The translations under genes and the position numbers were made by a program. From the NCBI GenBank assembly GCA_016704345.1, contig JADJAH010000006.1, positions 1 through 64,000 of the forward strand: a DNA stretch of 64,000 nucleotides, written 5' to 3'. The DNA is from Ignavibacteria bacterium. GTDB taxonomy: Bacteria; Bacteroidota; Ignavibacteria; Tepidaquicellales; Tepidaquicellaceae. Positions 56,880 through 64,000 of the stretch are shown one piece after another. Each line of letters starts with the position of its first letter. Positions within the stretch are counted from its first letter, which is position 1. The notes below the pieces were generated by a model. It did no database searches and had not been told where the DNA came from. It saw only the letters and a list, made by a program, of their open reading frames with translations.

Positions 56880-56948
56880 ACTACTCCTCACTTTTCGTTA
56901 AAAAAATATTCATTGATGTTATGATGTCTTGTTCTTTACCTGCATTGA

Positions 56949-57881
56949 TCATTCGACACTCAGATTCTTAATATCATCAATTGTTCCAATATTGAATAAC
57001 TCTACTTCAGGATTAATTCTTTTGATTAGACCTGTAAGGACTTTTCCTGAACCAATCTCGTAAAATCTCTTCACGTTGAGATCATTGATCATATTCGTGA
57101 TCAATTGCATCCATTTTACTGAAGACATAAGTTGTCTGAACAGTGAATTCATTATGGCACTTTTCATTTGAAAAGGTTCGGCCTCCGCATTTGAATATAC
57201 AGGTATCAAAGCATCTTTAAACGGAGTCTCAAAAATAGCCACCCGCAATTCCTCGGATGAAGTGACCATAAGCTCGGAATGAAATGCACCGCTGACCTGA
57301 AGCTCTTTGACCATCTTGCTATTGTATGGCTCGGCTTTAGCGATAGCCATCGCTCTTCTAACAGCCTCAACATCGCCGGAGATAACCACTTGTCCCGGAG
57401 CATTGTAATTTGCCGGCTGTACTATCTGATGTTCTCTTGCTTCTTTACAAACCAAATCGATCTGTTCCTCATTCAGCCCTATAACCGCAGCCATAGTTCC
57501 CGGCCTTATCACACCGGATTCTTTCATAAGCTCACCACGCCTCTTAACTAATCTGAGTCCTTCTTCAAAGTTAATAGACTGCGCATAAACATTTGCGGAA
57601 TATTCACCCAGCGAATGACCGGCCGTAGAATTTGCGGTAAGCTTATCTCCTATTAGTTGTGTGAGAATGTATGAGTGAACAAACAGAGCTGGTTGTGTGA
57701 TGTGTGTTTGTGTGAGTAATTCAACTGGTCCCTCGAAAGATATTGTACTGAGAGGTAATCCCATAATTTCGTCTGCCTGTGCATAAATCTTTTTAGCAAT
57801 TTCATAATTGTCATATAGGTCCTTGCCCATACCAACAGTCTGAGAACCTTGTCCGGGAAATACGAATGCGATTTTACTCAT
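56949..57881 (-). CDS. fabD: Malonyl-CoA:ACP transacylase FabD
   Basis: FabD loads malonyl groups onto acyl carrier protein. I start at ATG 57881 (MSKIAFVFPGQGSQTVGMG), the usual first strand; a longer frame upstream starts at an unlikely codon. The nucleophile serine is in GHSLGEYSA (S90), the conserved Q in PGQGSQ, and the active histidine is in SGAFHSELM, with substrate-binding R in the LRLVKRRGELM helix. About 310 residues, normal for the family. It is divergent from acetyl-CoA synthetase across a 178-bp gap that should hold both promoters. It begins the minus-strand run fabD-fabG-lipoprotein-mutase-SDR. Confidence 0.95.
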   Translation of the reverse strand: MSKIAFVFPGQGSQTVGMGKDLYDNYEIAKKIYAQADEIMGLPLSTISFEGPVELLTQTHITQPALFVHSYILTQLIGDKLTANSTAGHSLGEYSANVYAQSINFEEGLRLVKRRGELMKESGVIRPGTMAAVIGLNEEQIDLVCKEAREHQIVQPANYNAPGQVVISGDVEAVRRAMAIAKAEPYNSKMVKELQVSGAFHSELMVTSSEELRVAIFETPFKDALIPVYSNAEAEPFQMKSAIMNSLFRQLMSSVKWMQLITNMINDLNVKRFYEIGSGKVLTGLIKRINPEVELFNIGTIDDIKNLSVE

Positions 57882-58059
57882 AAAATTTTCGACGAAATTA
57901 CTCAATTTATGCTTGTAAGTAAATTCAGAACCGAGACTCTGCACTTTGTCTTCATGAATGCAGGGATCTTCTCATAAGTGTCTTCACCAATATGCACGCA
58001 TCAATGCATTTCTTGTATGGACTTTGTTTCTTAGATTTTCACAAATTTAAAATATTCTT

Positions 58060-60030
58060 ATGCCCCGGAAGAGCCAATCTGATGAGAAGCACATCACATC
58101 GCTGTCAAGAGAAAACAGACTCTTCAAGCCACCAAAAAGTTTTTCAGAAAAAGCGAAAATTAAATCCTTTCAAGAGTACAAGAAACTTTACGACAAGTCT
58201 ATCAAGTCTCCGGAAAAATTCTGGGCTCAGATAGCGGATGAACTTCATTGGTTCAAGAAGTGGAGCAAAGTTCTGCATTGGAAGGCGCCTCATGCGAAAT
58301 GGTTTGTTGGCGGAAAGATCAATTTGTCATACAACTGTCTCGACAGGCATGTGATGAGCGGAAGGAAAAATAAAGTTGCGCTTTTCTTTGAAGGTGAACC
58401 GGGAGATACAAGGTCGCTTACATATCATCAGTTGTTTGTTGAAGTGTGCAAGTTTGCAAACGTTCTCAAGCGACTCGGAGTAAAGAAAGGCGACCGCATT
58501 TGCATTTACATGCCGATGATCCCGGAAGCAGTAACTGCAATGCTTGCATGTGCAAGGATAGGAGCAGTTCACTCTGTGATCTTCGGCGGATTCTCTGCCC
58601 ATGCTTTGGTTGACCGTATCACCGATGCCGAGGCTACAATGGTGATTACGGCTGACGGCGCGTACAGGCGAGGTGATATTGTTCATCTGAAAAACAACGT
58701 TGATGAAGCTCTGCCGAATTGTCCAAGCGTTAAGAATGTAATAGTTGTGAAGCGTTGTGATTGCGATGTGAAGTGGAATGATTTTTATGATAAGTGGTAT
58801 CATGAAGAAATGGCGGATGTATCAGAGGAATGTCCCGCAGAAAAACTTGACTCCGAGCATCCATTGTTCATTCTATATACAAGCGGTACAACTGGCAAGC
58901 CGAAAGGAATACTTCATACTACGGGCGGATACTCTGTTCAGACTTACATCACTTCGAAGTACGTATTTGATCTTGGTGATGAGGATATATTTTGGTGTAC
59001 TGCTGATATCGGCTGGGTAACGGGACACAGTTATGTTGTTTACGGTCCATTGCAGAACGGAGCAACCATAATGCTATATGAGGGCGCTCCAAATTTTCCT
59101 CATCCCGACAGATTCTGGCAGATGATTGACAAATATAAAGTTACAATATTCTACACGGCTCCAACTGCAATTCGTGCATTCATCAAATGGGGAAATCACT
59201 GGCTGGAAAAGTACAAGCTGAATTCACTTAGACTTCTTGGAACAGTTGGCGAACCAATTAATCCCGAAGCATGGATGTGGTATCATAAAATGATCGGCAA
59301 AGAAAAGTGTCCCATTGTTGATACATGGTGGCAGACGGAAACAGGTGCAATAATGATCACACCATTGCCGGGCGCAACTCCGACAAAGCCCGGTTCGGGA
59401 ACTTTACCATTCTTCGGTATTGAGCCGCAGGTTGTGGATAAGCAAGGCAATCCCGTGAAAAAAGGAAGCGGAGGACTGCTGATAATTAAGAAGCCATGGC
59501 CATCGATGCTAAGAACAATTTACAAAGATGATGACAGATACAAGAAACAATACTGGAGTGAATTTCCCGGAATCTATTTTACCGGAGATGGTGCAAGAAT
59601 AGACAAGCATGGCTACTTTTGGGTAATGGGTAGAGTTGATGATGTGTTAAATGTAAGCGGTCACAGACTCGGAACAGCTGAGATTGAATCTGCGCTGGTT
59701 GCCCATTCAAAGGTTGCAGAGGCTGCAATTGTTGGCAAACCCGATGAAATAAAAGGAAGTGCCATTTGCGCTTTTGTAACTTTGGAAAGCAGTCATACTC
59801 CCTCTGATGAGCTTAAGAATGAACTAAAGGAATGGGTTGTAAAAGAAATTGGTGCGCTTGCGCGTCCTGATGAAATCCGATTTACGGATACTTTACCGAA
59901 GACTAGGAGCGGAAAGATAATGAGACGACTTCTAAGAGAACTTGCTCACAGTGGGGAAGTCAGAGGAGATGTTACAACACTTGAGGATTTTTCGGTTCTT
60001 GAGAAATTGAGAGTTGAAGAGGAAGAATAA
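58060..60030 (+). CDS. acs: Acetyl-CoA synthetase
   Basis: A 656-residue AMP-forming acetyl-CoA synthetase (acetate + ATP + CoA to acetyl-CoA + AMP + PPi). Landmarks are HWFKKWSKVLHWKAPHAKWFVGGKINLSYNC, the P-loop-like YTSGTTGKPKG (about 272-282), FWCTADIGWVTGHSYVVYGPL, VDTWWQTETGA, and the hinge and core VMGRVDDVLNVSGHRLGTAEIESAL. The C-terminal acetylation-site region is LPKTRSGKIMRRLLRE, with lysine near 618. Length and motif order are normal for the family. It lies divergent from fabD. The acetyl-CoA it makes feeds fatty-acid synthesis, for which FabD and FabG are encoded next door. Confidence 0.95.
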   Translation: MPRKSQSDEKHITSLSRENRLFKPPKSFSEKAKIKSFQEYKKLYDKSIKSPEKFWAQIADELHWFKKWSKVLHWKAPHAKWFVGGKINLSYNCLDRHVMSGRKNKVALFFEGEPGDTRSLTYHQLFVEVCKFANVLKRLGVKKGDRICIYMPMIPEAVTAMLACARIGAVHSVIFGGFSAHALVDRITDAEATMVITADGAYRRGDIVHLKNNVDEALPNCPSVKNVIVVKRCDCDVKWNDFYDKWYHEEMADVSEECPAEKLDSEHPLFILYTSGTTGKPKGILHTTGGYSVQTYITSKYVFDLGDEDIFWCTADIGWVTGHSYVVYGPLQNGATIMLYEGAPNFPHPDRFWQMIDKYKVTIFYTAPTAIRAFIKWGNHWLEKYKLNSLRLLGTVGEPINPEAWMWYHKMIGKEKCPIVDTWWQTETGAIMITPLPGATPTKPGSGTLPFFGIEPQVVDKQGNPVKKGSGGLLIIKKPWPSMLRTIYKDDDRYKKQYWSEFPGIYFTGDGARIDKHGYFWVMGRVDDVLNVSGHRLGTAEIESALVAHSKVAEAAIVGKPDEIKGSAICAFVTLESSHTPSDELKNELKEWVVKEIGALARPDEIRFTDTLPKTRSGKIMRRLLRELAHSGEVRGDVTTLEDFSVLEKLRVEEEE

Positions 60031-60151
60031 ATATTAAAACCGGCTAATGATATCTTGAGAGTTACAACTCAAAATTAGTTTCACTTTGGCTGATAGGTTT
60101 GATGGCGAATAAAGTTCTAAACCCATTTTATGAACTTAAAAAAATTTCGCT

Positions 60152-63100
60152 ATGAAGACCATCACAAAGATTCTGCTTCTGATATTGTTCTGTGTATCGG
60201 CAGTTGACGTTAATGCACAGAACTTTTACAGGTCGAGAGTTTCCGGCAACTGGACTACTCCCGGCACCTGGGAATTATCTACAAACAACGGCTCTACCTG
60301 GCAAACCTCAACAACAACATATCCTACATCAACGGCAGGAGCGGTCACAATTCAGTCAACACACAATGTGACATTGCCGGCTGATTCAGTGGTTTCAATA
60401 GATCAACTTGTACTCGCCATAAACTCAACAATTACACTCAATGCATCTTCATCGATGCTGTTGAAAGATGGTGCAGGCACAGACTTGACAATGAACTCAG
60501 GCTCTGTCATAACAGGCAGCGGAACATTGAAAACTGATGCGGATGGAATTGCTATTGAGCAAACGTCAACTTCATGCTTCATTTCTACACCATTGAGAAT
60601 TGGAGGTAACACGAGTGCTTCAAACGTCAACTCGCCTTATCGTTTTGATCTAAGAGGCACGCTTACTGTTGATACTTTGAAGACACTCACATCTTCTGCA
60701 GGTTCATTTACTTTTGTTGCCAAAGGGGATGTAGTAAACAAAGGAACGATTGCCGGGGGTAACTCATCTTCTGCTTTTTCCATGAGAGGAAGTAATTTTG
60801 TTAATACAGGCACAATAAATGTTTACAACTTCTTATTTGACACTACCACTATCATTTCAGGAGCGGGCGACTGGGCATCAGCGGAGATTTCGATCAATGC
60901 CAGCGGTGAAGTCTTGCTTGGAAGTAACGTCATCATCAAGTCCACAACATTTTCCATACTTTCCGGTGGCACTCTAAATCCTAATACGTTCATACTTACA
61001 TTTAACGGTACTCTTGCAACAAGGACATTCAGAGTATATGGAGGAGGATTGTCAACTTCATCAGGATTCATACACACAATTGGCAATGTGGCTATCGACC
61101 TTAGAAACAGTTCGACATTTGATTCAAGATTGACAATTGTGAATGGTGTAATGACATCCAGATGTGAAACCAGTCCATTCATTTCATATTTTTACAATCA
61201 GGTAACTGTTGATGCCGGAGCAACATTCAGAGTTGATGCAGGCAGTTACACAGCGTATATGGAAGGAAACTTCTTGAACAATGGTACTGTGACAGGTGGA
61301 AACTCAAGTTCAGCATTCCGTGCCAGCGGCGGTGGTGTCATAAACAATGGCTTGGTAGATGTTTTTGAATTCTCCTTTGATGATAACACGTCAATATCCG
61401 GAACAGGTACCTGGGGTTCGGCATATACAACTTTGCTGGCAGGCAGTGAAGTTATTCTTTCATCGGACATTAACTTTGGCCACAATGCAACAAAAACATT
61501 TCGGGTACTAACCGGTGGTAATTTGAATCTAAACGGATTCACATTGAATCTTAACGGAGCATTAGGTGCTGCAATATTCGAACAAAGAGCTACTTCAACA
61601 ACACAAAGCTCAGGACTTATAAGAAGCAGAGGAACTGCATACCTTGATTTGTACACCGGGTCAAATTTTCTTCCATCAGTAAGGGTGAATACGGGAACAA
61701 CAACAGTACTTGCAACCAGTAGTCCCTTTGTTGCAACTATGAACAATTTACTGACCATTGATACCGGTGCCACGTTTAGGATTGAGGCCGGCGGATATAC
61801 TCTTATAATGAATGACTCAGTTGTAAACAATGGTTCGATTGCATCAGGAAATACTGCTTCTGATTTCAGAATGTTCGGAACACATTTCATAAACAACGGA
61901 ACAGTATCTGCATACAACTTTGAATTCGAGTCTCCACAGGCGGCACCCAATCAATACAGATATATACAAGGCACGGGAAGATTCACTTCGGTAAATCTTA
62001 CTTTCTTAGAAGGAACTTTCGCTCAGTTGCTTTCCAATCACAGCTTCGCGTATTTTACTATCAATTCAGGTTCTACACTTGATCTTAATTCAAAAGCTAT
62101 GAAGATCACGGGTTCCGGATCACCATTGACAGTAAACGGAGCTTTGATAACCGGTGGAAGCACGATTGAATACAACGGAACGGCTGCACAGTCAACGATG
62201 CATAGCGGAATTTCTTATGCGAACATGACTATCAATAATCCCGCAGGTGTAACAGTAACTCAGAACTTCTCACTTCCAGGTTTACTGAATATCGTTTCAG
62301 GAGATCTTGAACTTAACGGAAAGGTCATAACATTATTAGGTTCAGGTTCGCTTTCAGAAACTGCAGGCAATACCGTGAAAGGAAATACCGGATACATTAC
62401 AACCACAAGAAGTATAAATGCACCTAATGCACTTAATATAGCAGGACTTGGCGCGGTGATTACATCCTCGGCAAACTTCGGACTAACAGAAGTAAGAAGG
62501 GGACACACGGTACAGACTACACCAGGCGGACCGTCGATAAGAAGATATTATGTAATCAGGCCTGACAACAATTCGGGACTCAATGCAACATGTGTCTTCA
62601 AATATGATGAATCTGAATTGAACAGCATTAATGAATCATCACTTAAGATGCTCAAGTCAACGAATGCAGGTTCAACATACCTTGTCGGAGGCGGCACTGT
62701 AAACACAACACAGAACACTGTAACTGTCACTGCCATCAATGACTTTGCCAGACATACTCTTGGATTAGGTTTAGCGATTGCAAATATAATCGCGGCTCCT
62801 GAAGGATTTTACAACACAACAACGCAAAGGCTGACAGTGCGTGATACCGTGAGGATACAACTCAGGAATGCAACTTCTCCATACGCTATAGTCGATCAGC
62901 AAAAACCATTCTGGATTCGGCTACACTAACTGCTTCTGTATTATTTCTAAACGCCCCGAACGGCAGTTACTACGTTGTCATCAAACACAGAAACAGTATC
63001 GAAACATGGAGCAAGACACCTCAAGTCTATAACACAGAAGCATCATTGCTTTACAACTTCACAACTGCTCAAGCGCAGGCATTTGGCGACAACCTGAAAC

Positions 63101-63312
63101 TCAAAGGAACCAAATGGGTGATATACGGTGGTGATGTCAATCAGGACGGCGCAGTTGATGCCACTGATGTTCAGACAATTGATAATGATGCAGCAAATTT
63201 TGAATCAGGTTACGTTCCGACAGATCTTAACGGTGACGGCTTCGTTGACGGTTCTGATTTTACGATCGGAGATAACAACGCTTCAAATTTTGTAGGGAAG
63301 ATAACTCCGTAA
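60152..63312 (+). CDS. Large repetitive secreted protein with dockerin-like module, one frameshift
   Basis: A signal peptide (KTITKILLLILFCVSAVDVNAQ) is followed by FYRSRVSGNWTTPGTWELSTNNGSTW, the start of a repeated strand region. This region, about 700 residues rich in N, T, S and G, resembles beta-helix or autotransporter-type surface proteins, with units such as FVNTGTINVYNFLFD and FINNGTVSAYNFEFE. Residues about 900-925 open module A (IIAAPEGFYNTTTQRLTVRDTVRIQLR). At 62898 the sequence reads gtcgatcagcaaaa where gtcgattcagcaaaa is expected, so one T is missing and the frame breaks. The correct frame then gives ILDSATLTASVLFLNAPNG, HRNSIETWSKTPQ, YGGDVNQDGAVDATD, DLNGDGFVDGSD and FVGKITP to TAA 63310-63312. 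Confidence 0.85.
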
Positions 63313-63336
63313 GATTACTGAGTTTCCGCTTCATTC

Positions 63337-63391
63337 GGCTCCGGGTGGAATTTGAATTAATACTAATATGATTCAAACTTTGCACGGAGCC
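63337..63391 (+). terminator. Imperfect long hairpin after the module A gene
   Basis: GGCTCCG (63337-63343) pairs with CGGAGCC (63385-63391), and an inner stem TTTGAAT/ATTCAAA continues it, giving a roughly 55-base hairpin 24 bp after the stop. No strong T tract follows, so it may be a Rho-independent terminator of weak type or an RNA-stabilising structure. Confidence 0.55.
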
Positions 63392-64000
63392 AATACATTT
63401 ATCAGAATATTTACAGGTTTCAATTACAATGTTTAGTAGAATTTTGTAAATGGAGATACTTACGGACATTTTCTAAGAATCAAAATATCCACTTCTTTTT
63501 TCATTTCACATTGCCATTTATTCTAAATCAAAATTCACGAAGCATCAAAAAACAGGAAATATAGACTGATTTGAAAGAATTAATAAATCAAGACGAGTGA
63601 CTCTTTTCTAAAACCTGCAATTTTCTTCTTTGCATTAAAGTGTTAACAAGATTAATTTATCTGCACTTGGCGTACGATAATTGTTTCCGCAAAAAGTTTT
63701 TGGCTTTCCCTGAATTCATTTCTTTGATCAATTATCGTAACGCCATACGAATCGATCTGTGAAACTCGTGAAATACGAAAGTTCAGGGGAGCCATAAATA
63801 TCATTCTCACATTGGCGGGGGAAGAAGAGAAGTTACAACTCCGGAACATCTTTTTTTGTAAAAACTCAAAGCAGAGTAACAAAAATAAATATTGCAAGCT
63901 AAGAAATAGAGAACAATACAGCAAAGTTTGTTTCACATTAACTAGAAGGATTCATGATTTGAAAAGTTCATGAACCCAATTTTTGAACCTAAAAAATCCA
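63392..64000. other. Terminal intergenic region
   Basis: No gene is supportable. The last 60 bp (tcatgaacccaatttttgaacctaaaaaatc) closely resemble the leader just upstream of the module A gene at 60152 (acccattttatgaacttaaaaaaatttcgct). Another gene of the same type therefore probably starts just past the right edge of the window. Confidence 0.5.

Noticed and set aside
60403..62739. Long minus-strand frames inside the repetitive secreted protein
   Set aside because: They are shadows of the plus-strand gene, which has a signal peptide, repeats and a recognisable C-terminal module.
63652..63936. A 94-residue minus-strand frame near the right edge
   Set aside because: No family features and no ribosome site; basic serine/phenylalanine-rich translation of AT-rich DNA.

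Overview
This is a low-GC bacterial chromosome segment, most probably from the Ignavibacteria/Kapabacteria side of the Bacteroidota-Chlorobiota group. The main evidence is a set of secreted proteins ending in the type IX secretion (T9SS) sorting domain that opens with the NYPNPFNP signature. Supporting evidence is the frequent lack of Shine-Dalgarno sites, SAM-II riboswitches, and FG-GAP, BNR and SBBP-type surface proteins. No tRNA, rRNA, CRISPR array or complete insertion sequence is visible.

Layout. 1-2.6 kb: remains of a tandem family of secreted proteins with a dockerin-like end, two copies frameshifted. 2.6-3.2 kb: aberrant G-run-rich DNA. 3.2-15.1 kb: a SEC-C protein followed by a repeat-rich accessory zone. 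That zone holds a broken AbiE-type toxin-antitoxin pair with a four-half-site operator, a 21-bp minisatellite, two DUF433/DUF5615-type modules, and a two-gene unit of unknown function under what look like two consecutive SAM-II riboswitches, each with its own terminator. 15.2-25.3 kb: LamG and beta-propeller secreted proteins, a SulP transporter, a pair of small membrane paralogues, and a multiply frameshifted T9SS protein. 25.9-28.3 kb: small cytoplasmic genes (DUF6958-like, SRPBCC, VOC). 29.6-50.7 kb: secreted and surface proteins, namely phospholipase C-like, adhesin-like, peptidylarginine deiminase-like, YCF48-like, FG-GAP, BNR and lipase, plus a fused BrnT-BrnA toxin-antitoxin. 51-60 kb: the housekeeping part, with a GT-C glycosyltransferase and a fabD-fabG-lipoprotein-mutase-SDR run facing acetyl-CoA synthetase. 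60.1-63.3 kb: another large repetitive secreted protein.

Two alternative C-terminal modules organise the secretome here. Nine genes or remnants carry module A, a beta-rich region with an ETWSK-like block followed by two dockerin-type EF-hand calcium loops and usually a short tail ending in proline. Five genes carry module B, the classical T9SS sorting domain. No protein has both. Module A sits behind unrelated N-terminal domains (LamG, propellers, arginine deiminase, lipase), which suggests a shared targeting or docking role.

Intergenic DNA is crowded with palindromic elements: a 68-bp element with CCGCAGAGTC ends, a 36-bp CGCAGAGTC hairpin, a 52-bp element with GCCTGCCTGCC ends, and GGATCCTTCGC-type repeats. 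Many accessory genes carry single-base frameshifts or one in-frame TAG, whereas the 51-60 kb housekeeping block is intact. This means either real decay of accessory genes or patchy assembly quality. All functional calls are by eye; no database search was run.
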